From NCBI GenBank assembly GCA_916700875.1, contig CAKAKS010000291.1, positions 208,501 through 272,500 of the forward strand: a stretch of 64,000 bases of DNA, given 5' to 3'. This document shows, piece after piece, positions 36,201 through 49,075 of the stretch (within the stretch, counting starts at the first letter, position 1; every line of letters begins with the position of its first letter). Position numbers and translations under genes: made by a program. The notes beneath the pieces are model-generated. The model did no database searches. It was not told the DNA's origin and saw nothing but the letters and a program-made list of their open reading frames with translations. Source of the DNA: Sebastes aleutianus (lineage: Eukaryota; Chordata; Actinopteri; Perciformes; Sebastidae).

Positions 36201-39200
36201 ATCTGAGTTTTAACACTTGATGTGAAGTTATGGATTAAATACATAACTTAAATAAAACAAATAAAATCACTATTGCTGTTGCATTCAACATAATAGCTGT
36301 TACATTCCAGAGAAAAGTCCCTTTATCAAGTTACTTCCAGATTACTGCAAAAGAAACTGAAGAATGTGATGGTGGAGAGAATAATTTGCACTTGTTTGGT
36401 GCAGAGATGTATTATTTAGAAATAAAATGCACTGATGAAGATATTGAGAAAAGGTTTACCAATGCTATCCCCATCACTCTTGCAGAAAATCCTTGTAGAA
36501 GAAGCACTGAGACATTCATTCATAAACATACCAGTATATTACAGTACTTCACAGAAGTCAATCTTTGGATGAGGAGGAAAACATCATGCACAGCAAGACT
36601 GGGCTGTTGACAAATGTCAAATGGGAGCTGTTCCAGTGTGAGTATCTTGGAGGGGAGGTGGGGGGTCACAAGGGGGGAAGTGAGGAACGTTTTAAGGTGA
36701 AGCGGGAGGAGTCAGAAGGGTGAGTGGGCTTTTTTGAGACAACAAGTGAAACAAACGTGGGAAGTCATTTGAAAAAGGAGGGGAGGTGTTTTACAGAAAA
36801 TGGAGCAAAGCCAAGTTGGGGACAGATCGGGGGATTTTAGTGCATCATTGCGTCGAGTAGCAAGAGGAGGACGGTTAGGCTGATGAGAGTGGCTTTAACA
36901 TTACCTGAAGCTTTCCCTGTACCGCCTACAGCTGCCCTCTCATTGGGCAAGATAAGCAGGGTGGGCGGCTGGGTGAGACTAAACTCAACATCCACCAGAC
37001 CTTGATCCACTGGCGGTATGAAGGCCGTCACCTTCCGGGGCTCGGCCGTCTTGCGGACAACACTTGGTCCCGAGGTGGTCGGGCTCCAGGTGCGTCTGGA
37101 CCAGTGCGGGGCGGTCGTGATGGTGGTGGTGGTCGTCTTTGTGGTAGCAGCAGCTGGTTTTGTACTTGAGGAGGAATCTGGAGATGCTGTGGAGGTGATG
37201 GGGGAGTTTGTTCTGCTGAACTCTAGATCGTTCAGAGACTCTTGGGGTCCTGTTGTGGTGGTCAGCAGAGCCCACTCCCAAGGAAAGACGGTAAAGTTCT
37301 CCTCAAGGGTTGGGGAAATGTTAGCTTCTTCTTCAAGGGTTGGGGTAACGCTAGCTTCTTCTTCAAGGGTTGGGAAAACGCTAGATTCTTCTTCAAGAGT
37401 TGGGAAAACGTTAACTTCTTTTTCAAGGACTGGGGCAACGTTTGCTTCTTTTTCAAGGATTGGGGCAAAGGTAGCTTCTTCTTCAAGGGCAAGAGTTGGG
37501 GCAATATTTGTTTCTTCTTCAAGGGTTGGGGCAGCGCTAGATTCTTCTTCAAGAGTTGGGAAAACGTCAACTTCTTTTTCAAGGACTGGGGCAAGGTTAG
37601 CTTCTTTTTCAAAGAATGGGGCAATGGTAGCTTCTTCTTCAAGAGCAAGGATTGGGGCAATGCTAGATTCTTCTTCAAGGGTTGTGGTAATATTAGCTTC
37701 TTCTTCAAGGGTTGTGGTAATATTAGCTTCTTCGTCAAGGAATGGGGCAACGGTAGCTACTTCTTCAAGTGCTGGGGCAACGCTAGCTTCTTCTTCATGG
37801 GTTGGGGCAATGCTAGATTCTTCTTCATGGGTTGGGGCAACGCTAGATTCTTCAAGGACAAGGGCTGGGGCAACGCTAGCTTCTTCTTCAAAGGTTGGGG
37901 CAACACTAGCTTCTTCCTCAAGGTATGGGGCAACGCTAGCTTTTTCTTCAAGGGTTGTGGTAATATTAGCTTCTTCTTCAAGGGCTGGGGCAACGCTAGC
38001 TTCTTCTTCAAGGGTTAGGGCAATGCTAGATTCTTCTTCATGGGTTGGGGCAATGCTAGATTCTTCTTCAAGGGTTGGGGCAACGCTAGATTCTTCAAGG
38101 ACAAGGGTTGGGGCAACGCTAGATTCTTCAAGGACAAGGGCTGGGGCAACGCTAGCTTCTTCTTCAAAGGTTAGGGCAACACTAGCTTCTTCTTCAAGTG
38201 TTGGGGCAATGCTAGCTTCTTCTTCAAGGATTGGTGCAACGCTAGCTTCTTCTTCAAGGGTTGGGGCAACACTAGCTTCTTCTTCAAGTGAAAAGGATAC
38301 TTGAGCTTTCTCTTCAAGAGTTGGGGAAACTTTAATTTCTTCCTCAAGGGTTGGGGTCACTGTAACTCCCTCTTCAAGAGTTGGGTTAACTTTATTTTCC
38401 TCTTCAATGATTCGGCTAACTTTAACATCCTCGTCAATGGTTGGAGTAACTTTAACGTCTTCTTCCAGGGTACCAATAACTGTAGCAGCTTCCTGTCCAC
38501 TTGCCTCTTCATACCCAGTGGTCGTAGTATCCAAATACACTCTGTAACCAGATGTTCGATACCGTGCTGTGGAGGAATCAGTAGGCAGCAGGGAGGTGTT
38601 TGACACGTCTGGAGACTCAGTGGTAGTTAAACCTACTCCAGAAACGAGGATGTCTTCAGACTTTGTCGGGTGCACTTGTTTGTCTTCACTTTCCAGAGTG
38701 ACTGTGTCTTCAATTTCTAAGCTTGTACTTCCCTCCTGTCTAGAAATGGAGGACTCCCACAACTGTGGTGCTGTGGAGAGGATATCCAAGCCCAGTTTGT
38801 CAGAATGGCGTGACCCAGATGAGAGAGTCGGATCGGGGAGTGACGTCCGAGGCTCAGTGGGAGCAATGCTAGCCGAAGCAGAAAGTGACGTGCGAGTGGT
38901 GAAGCCAGATGTGGAAGAATCTGATGTGGGGATGAAGCTGATTACTTCGATGTCAAGGTCACTCTCTAGAAAAGAGAATAACACATTTTTAGAGTTGTAA
39001 ATACATCTATCAAGGAAAGAGTTTCAAATTTTGGGAAATACCCTTATTTGCTTCCTTACCAAGACGATGAAAAGACCAATACCACTCTACCATACAGACA
39101 CAAGAGTGATATCAATTTTCTCATCTTACTCTTGGCAAGGATGTGAATAAGCGCATTTCCCAATATATAATATATGAATGATTCATCCAAGTTATTGATG

Positions 39201-42200
39201 TGTTCTTTTGTAAGACTTATAAACGCACATTTAAAATGCTCGGCATACCTTGAGAAATATCTCCAGACCCATCTAGATTGGTCCACAATGATGTTAGCTC
39301 CATGATGGTAGATTTTGTACTTTGTGCTGGTGTGTCTTCTTCTTTTGAGGCCTGAGTTGAGAGAAACACCTGCATATGATCTTCTCCTGCTGCCTCCTCC
39401 AGCTTCATCTCAACCATGGGGTCAAGGGTCATAGAGGTCACCTCCCAGAAACTCTCCTCTTGAGTATGATTGCTGTCTGTCTCACTGTAATTGGCTTGTG
39501 ATCTGTCAAAATGTAAGCTGGTCTCTTGTATTTCTTGAGAATCCTTTGGCGTCTCAGGTGTATCCTCTTCGGGATGTGTTTCGGGAACTGTCTGGTTATG
39601 TGTCAGAGGTTCATATGATGATTCGGGAAACGCTGTGGTGCTTTCATTCTCAGACTGGTGAAAGGTGAAGTTCAAGTTGTTAGGGGAATCTGTCTCATTG
39701 TAAACACTGAGCAGTAATGTTGTGTTTTGTGTGGAATCGTAGGTTTCTGTGGTGCTGATAGTGCTGTTCAGCAGTACTGTGGGATGCTGGGAGCTCATTT
39801 CTGTGGGAGATGAAGTTTCATTCAATGCCTGGAGGACGTCCAATGTAGGCGTGGTGTTGAGAGGAGACTCTGTTGTGTCTGATAGAACTGTTGGGTGCGT
39901 GTCAACCAGGTTTTGCTCAGTGGAAGAGAAAAAGGGAAAAGATTCAAGCACCCTTTGAGCTTTGAGCTCCACCTGTTCTGCATGTTGGTTCAGTTGCAGC
40001 TCTTCAGCTTTTTCCATAAGAATAACAACATCTTGTCCATTGTCCGCAGGCTCTGTGGCCACGAAGTCCATCGCAGAGTCGGTGGGAGTATCTCTACTAC
40101 CTGTAAAGGACAGATAAGTGATTACAAATTTGATTCAAGTAATATATATAATCTATTTGAACCTTTAATTCAAATATTTTGTCCACATCCTAACAATTTA
40201 ACATACATATACACTGTAAACACCTAACATTTACATATATCTGAATGTCTATTTTTGCATGCGTATCCAATGCTTTTTTGACATGTAAATTGAATTATAT
40301 TTCATGCACACAACCTTTAATACTCACCTTTGAAACAATACACATCATGAAGGCTGGATGGCTCTGGGAAGCCAGTTTGGTTGCCGAAGCGGTAGACGGT
40401 TTTGACGCCTGGCTGAGGTCCTCCGCAACGCTCTCTAGGGTCTATGATGGGGTAACGCACACTGCCATCAGACAGCCAGCCAGGGCTGCAGCGGTCCAGA
40501 CCTTCACTCCATGCCAAGTACAGCTGTGCTGTTGTAGCCAGCTCGGCTCCTTCTGCTCTGCAGTATGACCGCGCTTCATTAAATGACAACTGCTGCGGGA
40601 TGGAGTCATGATACACCTCCCCTACGAACACAAAGTATTTTACATGTTTACATTTCTCACACGATATATTATTATTTTAGTTTTTTAGCTCTCTGAATCA
40701 GAATTGGCCCAAAATATCTAGTATGGGTTGGGCTTTAGTTATAGAAATATGTATTATTATTTATACCCTCAGTTTCCTCCACATAACAGTAAACATCGAA
40801 TAGATCATCTGGATGCATTGTCCCATAGTTTCTCACGCCTGGTTGGCCATCCATGTCTCCGTAACAACCTTCACGGGGCACTTGGATTGGGTACCTGCAA
40901 GAATGGAAACAATTAACATTTGTCATGTAAAATTAACCTCATAAACTTTGTCTTAAATTCTAGAGGACATCCTGTATACTTTCCTGAAGATACACATTTC
41001 AGGTTGAATTTTGGGGAAATGTGAATCAAAGTCTTTAGAAATACATCTAGAACATTTTTCATTAAACAATGAAGTGCAGATGCAGAAATGATGAGATACC
41101 TGACGGACTGGTCTGCCAGCCAGCCTGCATCACACTGCTCGTAGCCGTCATAATAAGCTGCCAGTAGCTGGTCAGGAGTCGCAATTTGTGCCCCGATGGC
41201 CTCACAAGCACTCCGGGCCTGATGGAAGGAAAACGCATAGCGGCCCAAAGCGTCTCTGTATTGGAATACAACCCCTAAACACACACAAATAAGCACATAT
41301 TTATATTCAGATTATACAAATCGCCCCTTGAACAACAGTATATTACCAATAAATGTTGATTTTTGTATTTGCCACTCAATATAATAAAATGAATCAGATG
41401 TTTTGTAACAGGAAGATTACAATCAAAGCAGCCACGTTTTTCATTTTGTTACCTTTGACCTTGAGTTGTACGAGGTCGCTGGCGTCCTCCAGGCCCTGCT
41501 GCACCTCGCAGCGATAGTGACCCGAGTCACTGGAGCGTAAGTCTCCTAACCACAGTGACAGATCATCAGGGGAGGAAGTGTAGTTGAGCCAGGCGGCGCG
41601 GTCTCGGTACGCCTCGTTGACCTTCACCCTTTGACCCCGCGCCACCAAGATCTGCGTCTCCACCCCGCCGGACACCACGGTCCACTTGACCCGTGGTATA
41701 ACGGGGGAGGAAGAGGACAGAGACACCAAGCAGGGGATGGAGATGGAGCTGCCCAGCGGGGCGGAAACCGGACCGGACTGAGGGATGTTCACCTGAAGCT
41801 GCCGGACATCATCTGACAGAGAGCGTGAAGAACAGTGCGGCTTTGTAAATTTGCTGATCTTACTTTTAAACTCACCTTTGCTTATAACTGAATGGATACT
41901 GAAAGTAAGAGGTAATAATGGGAAAATGCAGACGTACCAAATGCAGATGGAGTTTGTGTGGGGAAGGCCAGAGTGAGGCGGCAGACTGCAATGAGAAGTG
42001 GAAGTATTTGGACATGTCTATGGAGATAAAGAGGAAAACACAAGATGATGATTATTATTATTATTAGACAAAATATGACACATAAAGATTAATGAAGCAT
42101 TCCTGTCATAAACTCAGGGGGGAAAAAAGGACACAAAAATGACAGATTATTTCTCCTTCCCAGTTTCCAATTTCACACACGTTTAACCTTTAAGAGGCAG

Positions 42201-45200
42201 AGCGATTTCTGATACTGGAAGTCACATATTGTGTTGAGTCAGCTCCACTAATCAAACCAAACTGATCTCCTGTAATATTAAAGGTCACAACCTGCACACC
42301 GTTGTGCTACAGCATCCACCTACAATAGTTTTAGCTGTGCACATGTATTGATATGCAGCTGAGTGAGGAGAGAGACTCAAGGTTACACTGTAATGCTCTG
42401 ACTTTTAGCCATTTATTACTATATAATTAAAGGTACAGTGTGCAGGATTTGGCGGTATCTAGTGGTGTGGTTGCAGATTGCAACCAACCAAGTACCCCTC
42501 CCCTCACTTCTCACTTTCCAAGACTGCGGTAACGTGAGCCGCCTAGTGCAAAACCGTGGTAACGTCGTTCGCCTCGCTCAGTGGCCATCCTTATCATAAT
42601 AACACTACTTTAGGCGCAACAGAAGTCAGACGGCGGCTGGCGGTACCACGGGTTTGCACTCTGCGCCTGACGTTACCGCAGTTTCACAAGCGTGTCGGAG
42701 AACTACGATGGCCTTCGGGTAACGTAAAAACATGAAAGGCTCTCTCTAGAGCCAGTGTTTGGTTTGTCCGTTCTGGGCTACTGTAGAAACATGGGGACTC
42801 CGTAAAGAGGATCCGCTCCCTATGTAGATATGAAGGGCTCATTCTAAGCTAACAAAAACCCAATGATTCTTAGTTTCAGGTGGTTTTACAATAATGAAAA
42901 CATAGTTATGAATATTATATTAAATTTCCAATAATAGATCCCCTGAAATTTTACACACTGTTCCTTTAAGAATAAAAAGAAAGACAGAAAAGCTTTATGT
43001 GGGCTTATGTAAAAAGGGCCATAAAGCATAAAGCACCTATAAAAATGGAGGGATATAGACCTTAGGCTTATCTTAGGAGAAGATTGAACAATATATCTTA
43101 TAAAGCAACAAGTTCACCATAAAATCTGCCTTTAGGAGTAGATATTACATCCTAACTTCTACAGCCGTGCTAGCAGATCTGTGAGGAGGAACGTAGGCAC
43201 AGTGGTGCTTTGAGATAAATACTAAATACTAGTGTTACCATGCTAACCATCAGTTTAGCACTCAGGGGAGCAAAACATCATGACAATTGATCCAATAGCG
43301 TGGAGATATTTCACTCAAAAAACTCATGATGGCACTAGATGAAAAGTCAGGGGATCACCAAAGTCATTAAATATATCCTCTTGGGACCATGAATGTATGG
43401 ACAGTCCATCCCATAGTTGTTGAGATATTTAAGTCTGAACTAAAGTCTGGTGGAAAATAAAAATTTAAATTATACTTGCAATGTGCATACTGGGTAAAGA
43501 TAATAGCATTAGAATTATACTAACATGTGTTTTATATTTAGTCTACTCTGACTGATATAAATGGAGTGGAACATTTTTTATTTATTTTATTAGCATATTT
43601 GACAGGGACAATGCTCATTGATCAACAGAAAAAAGAACTGTAAAATGAGCCAAAAATAGACCACGAGTCTAGTTTCCATCCGCTTGTCTCTGGCCCGATT
43701 TTAAGGCACCCTAAAAATAGAATAAACTGTCACATCTTGTGAAATAATATCAAAAACCCCTCTCAGTATAATGCAATAAAATGAGACTAAAGCTTCCAAA
43801 CTGAATATAAAGTTGATTCGACACCTCTCCCAAACATTTTCAACAAAAACTGTATATAAAGATAGGATTTAACTTAGAAACTGGCAGCTGTGTGTGTACA
43901 TATTGAACAATAATGTAAAACACTAACACACAAGTCCCATAAGATACTGAAAATTGTATCTAAAAGCTATAAACTAGTATAAAAGAGCAACTTCTCTGGT
44001 TTTCAAAGGGAAGCTTGGAGCTCCCGACCACAAGCCATTCATCACCTCCGGGAGCTAATGACACGGCGTCTCAGCCCGGCGGCATCCTGCCAGCACCCCG
44101 TCACCAGTCTGGCCCTGTTATTAACCCAACAGGCATGGCATGGCGCTCACAGTGACCTCACACAACCTCCTGAAGCTGCAAATGTTCATTCGTCACTAAA
44201 AAAGCAGTGCTTTGACTCCAAATTACTTTCCTGTTATTCGATTAAAGATAAAAAACTATTGGCAGCAAGGCCTTAAAATTCACAGGTTCCAGCTTTTCAA
44301 ATGTAAATATTTGCAGGTTTTCTTGGTCGTTTATGATTGTAAACTGAACATCTTTGCAAAACAAGCCATATTAACTTGACATTAGGAAATTGTGAGGGGT
44401 AGTTTTCCCTATTTTATGACATTTTTAAATCAATTTATGAAAAAGCATCTTAATTGATAATTAAAATGCAACCCTATAGGCAGTGGTGGAAGAAGTATTA
44501 AGACAATTTTCTTAAGTTAAGTCAAGTAAAAGTCCTGCATTGAAATTTAGTAAAAATGCAACAAAATGTACTTAAAGTATCAAAAGTAAAAGTGTTCATT
44601 ATGCAGAGTGACTGTCAGAGTTATATCATTATATCATTGGATCATTATCATTTATGCATTAAAATGAAAGAAGTACTTCAGTGTTGTAGTTGGTTGACTT
44701 GGAGCTAATTATGCCTACTTTATATACTTTAAGGCGGTTTATATTTTACTAAATTGTCATTTGTTTCTTGCATAAAATCTTGATCTGAAAGGTCATTTGT
44801 AGCTGTGAAATAAATGTAGTGGAGTAAAAAGTCAAATATTTCCTTCTGATATGTAGTAGTAGCAGTATACAGTAGTACTTATGTAAGCATTTTTTTTAGG
44901 ACAGAGAAGCTCTTTAACTCTTAAAGAAGCCCCAGATTGTTTGACTGTAGCTGATGCCACCGACAAACAAAACTCCTAAAATAAAGCTCCTAGCTGCACA
45001 GACGGGGTACTGTGTGTGTCAGCCTCATTCATTTCTGTCAAAATGAAAATGTAATAACTAGCGTAAGTGTCATACAGACATACATATACATGTGCTCAAG
45101 GTGAAGATTCTAGTAAATAATGACAAATTAATAAATATTATTAAGGTCAGAAGTGAGCCAAAAGTTAAAAGTTAAACAAGCATTGATGAGCTTTTCTGCA

Positions 45201-48200
45201 TCTGTGTATCAACCACATCAGCACCAACACAGCTCGCTAACTTGTGTCACATTAAATGACCCTCTTTGATGGCAGAATAATTGTTGTCTGTTTCCTCAGC
45301 CAGCTGGGAGGACTCCACAGGGCTGGTATCACTATTAGTATTCTTGACGAGAAAGCGTCTCACAAAAAGCGAGCAGTGGGCCAGGAGGACAGCTGCACAC
45401 TGTGCTTTCACTTCAGGCCGACTCCCTTACAAAAGGCCTCGGAGGAAAATTAAAGGACGGGGGCACTGGCACACTCGCTCGCTTTTTCTCTTTTCTTTCC
45501 CCTCGATTCTTTTCAAAGATGGAAAAGGAAGTTTGAAACCACTAAGAATCGTTTCTGGAGCAGGCTTCGTACAAAAGGCCACATTAAGACACTGTTTCAA
45601 ATGGTATCGCTGCTGTGAGAGTGGGCTTGTGTGTGAGTGTGTGCATGATTCAAATTGATGACAGAGGAGAAAATCCCGGTTGCTGCTGATTGTTCAGTGA
45701 CTTTTTTGGATCACAAAGTGTTTGGCCTCGTCCGTCACCAGGCACTCTGCAGCGCTGCTCTTTTTAATGAGAGTAACAATGAAGACAAGTCAAGCTAAAA
45801 ATCAATGCCACCCACTGCATTTACAGGTCTAGAGACTGCAGCTGATGCATTATTCACAAGCACAACTAATCCAGTCTCCTCCTCCTGCGGAGATATACAA
45901 GTAAGCAAGGGAAGACTGACATCAGTCAAAACCACATTACAGCAAATCTTTAACAGTGTCAGCTATAAATTTAAATTTAATGGTGAACAAGGAACATGAA
46001 GTCAGAGGCTGGGATCCCCGTCGGTGCTGCACTGACAGCTAAAGCTTGCTCACTACATCTTGCGGGTGGCCTCTGCAGTACTCTGCTCTGTCTGCATCAA
46101 GGTCAACTCAGGCAAACCCCGTCTCCACCGGCGAGCAGGAAAATATTTCCTGATCTCGGTTCAGCCAGGTCAAACATACCGAGACATCGGGTTGACTGAT
46201 GTAAGCTCTGTGGAGTGCTGAGCTGGGACTGGCTAATGAGTCTATGATTAAATACAGTCGGGATCTCCAAAAATGCACAGTCACTGGGTTTCAAAGGTAG
46301 AAATCCACTCTAGTATAAGTTTCTGTTCACCACATGAGTGTTGCGGCTTCATTCCTCTCATCATCTCCAACTTTTTTTTTACATTTTAGATTTATTGACT
46401 CAAGACCGTGGTTACATGGTACGATTGAGTTGGAGTTCAAACTGCAGCGGTTCCTTTGATATCTTACGAAAAAGTTATTCCTCCTTTTTCGTTCTTTCGT
46501 TTTCCTACAAATGTCCAGCAACACATGTCAAATTCCGCTTGTTACATGCACGGTGTAACAGTGTGTGACAACAGACTGAATATACAATAGGAATTAAGTA
46601 CAATGTAAATTACTTAAACAAAAGCTCCAACTTTCTTCAAGAAGACACCTAATTCCTAACTTTTGTCTTATCTGAACTGTAATAACAAAGTTAATTTATA
46701 CATAGATGGGCAGTTTAGTACGATGGTGTATTGAGGCCATTGTAGATTAAAAAAAATAATATTAATAATTGCGGAGGGGGGTAATATTCCAAGAAAAGAA
46801 ATTCTGAGATTAAAGCTGTATATTTCAAAAAAAAATCTTGGATATTTTCTGAGATTAAAGTGGCAAATTTACGAGAAAAAAATCGCAAATTTGCGAGATT
46901 TTAAAGTCGTAAATTTACAAGAAAAAACTACACTGTAGATAAAACTATATAAAAAAAAATGGTGGAGTCCAAAACCATGGTAACACCAGCCACATTTGAA
47001 TTTCGCTAAAGTAGTGTTATTTTGGTAAGGATGATCTCTGAGCGAGGCAAAGTTTAAACGTTTTTTTCTTGTAAATTTACAAATTTAATCTCGGAAATTC
47101 TGAGTTTTTTCTTGGAATATTTCCCCCCACCCCCGGCTCCGTAATATTTATTTATTTTTACCTACAATGACCTTAATATGCCGTCGTAGTTTAGATAGTA
47201 CTTTGGCACGGATTTTTCCCTCTTTCTGATGCTTGCATTCTTACATTTAATATTTGACAGTCGTCTCACAGACTCTCCTTTCTCTCCTCCATTTTATCCT
47301 GTTGATACATAGCAGAAATCTTCTAATCTAAAATCAAACGTTTGCAGAAGTGGCTAAACTAATGCAAAATAGGACACTTCACACATCATTTGTGCAACCT
47401 TGCCACCAACCAAATCAGTGTCATGTCTTTTTATTATTCTACTCTGACCAAAATAATATTTGTCTTTATTATAATTTGACAAATAACTGGCAAATTACAG
47501 CATCCTGTTTATCTAAGTCTATGTGTGTAACGGTCAGATCTCTGGTCGACAAACGGATGTTAAGAATTCACCTTGGACAGATTAAAAGTGTATAAAGAGG
47601 ACAGAATAACTCCCACGAGTATCAGTTCTTGCTTCTAGCCTAATTGACCTCTGTATGAATGAAACACCACAGACCATTTCTTCCAAATTCATCTATGCAG
47701 ATGACATTCGCCTGGTAACCAAGCACCAGAAAAGGCCCAGAAAACCCCCCCCAATGAATTACATCTTCAGTTCAGAAACAACCCACAGCTCCAGATGTTG
47801 TACAGCTGTTTTATACTGAACATTGTATACTTCAGAGCAAAGTAAGCCGCCCCTTGTCTGACACTCAACACCACTCCTCCGACTCTCCACACCATCAAAC
47901 GTAACACCTCCACACATCCGACGAGTTGCACTCGCTCAAAGGACTCGTCCCACCTCCCAAATCTTCAGACATCTTCAATAAACCGACTGTCTGTTCCCCC
48001 AACAAGCTGACCAACTTGGAAAAGCCACCCACTCAGTAGACGATTCACCACCCAACGTGCCCGGGAACGAGTCGGAGGATCAAACAAACACCTGATCTCA
48101 GACCTGACTCAGCAAATCCGTGGACTGACCACCGCCCATGCGTGGCAGGCCCATTATAAACCACACAAAAACCATAAATTGAGCAGAACGGGGGCAATAA

Positions 48201-49028
48201 ATGAACTACTAAACTGCATTTTCCTATCAAGAACTCTTTAATTTGAGGTCAACTATTCAGACACTAGCGTTCAATCATTGGCTACCTTACATGGTTGACC
48301 AGGGCATTTATTCTAGGATGATTAACTAACTATTTATAAGGAAATAATTTGCCTGACTCCAGTTTATATTAGGGAATTTTAAACTCCACATTCACAGTAT
48401 ATAACATGTTCGATCTTGAACCTCAGAATAACCTGTATGAGTAAAATAACAGGTATAATCTGGATCCTCTTTTGGGGACACAAAATATACTTGTATAAAC
48501 TTCTTCAACTTCAGCTCCAACACAGACTTGTAATTATGTAATTGCAATCATAGAATTATTCTGCATACACTCTAAGAAACAGCAATTTTACTGTGTTGCC
48601 CTACCTCGTTTTTTGCCTGACGATCAGGCTGAATTAATTGATATTTAGTTTTCACTTTATAATTTATTGTCGAAAAATCGAGTCACTGAAAAGCTGAAGA
48701 TGTGGGCAGCGATTCAGAAGCTTAAAACCCGGCTTTAATTATTCCTCCAACAACTTCATCCACACTCCCTGTAGCAGTATAGGTTTCCTTTCTCTTGCTG
48801 CTGTGCAACATGTGCCACACCTTCACAGACAATTTATAAAATATCTACTGAATTTCAGAGCGTTTATAAAATTGTGTGAAAGCTTCTCTTCAGACAGGTC
48901 TTTTTATATCTGGTATATTTTTTTGTACTTTGTACTACTAACTTTTTTACTGCCTTTTTACTAACATGTTTTGCACTATGGAACTGTGATGCTGGACACT
49001 TGAATATCCCTCGGGATCAATAAAGTTA

Positions 49029-49075
<47 letters not shown>

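Noticed and set aside
37018..38304. 428-codon open frame on the + strand
   Set aside because: It is antisense to the brevican repeat exon and periodic with the 30-bp unit. Brevican's frame is the one with splice and domain support.
42000..42017. ATG within bcan exon 2 as the start codon
   Set aside because: In its frame the exon does not give a signal peptide and does not join the Ig exon. The other frame does both and needs exon 1.
47683..47730. Functional reverse-transcriptase gene
   Set aside because: Only a short YADD-box segment is intact. The surrounding frame is broken by stops.
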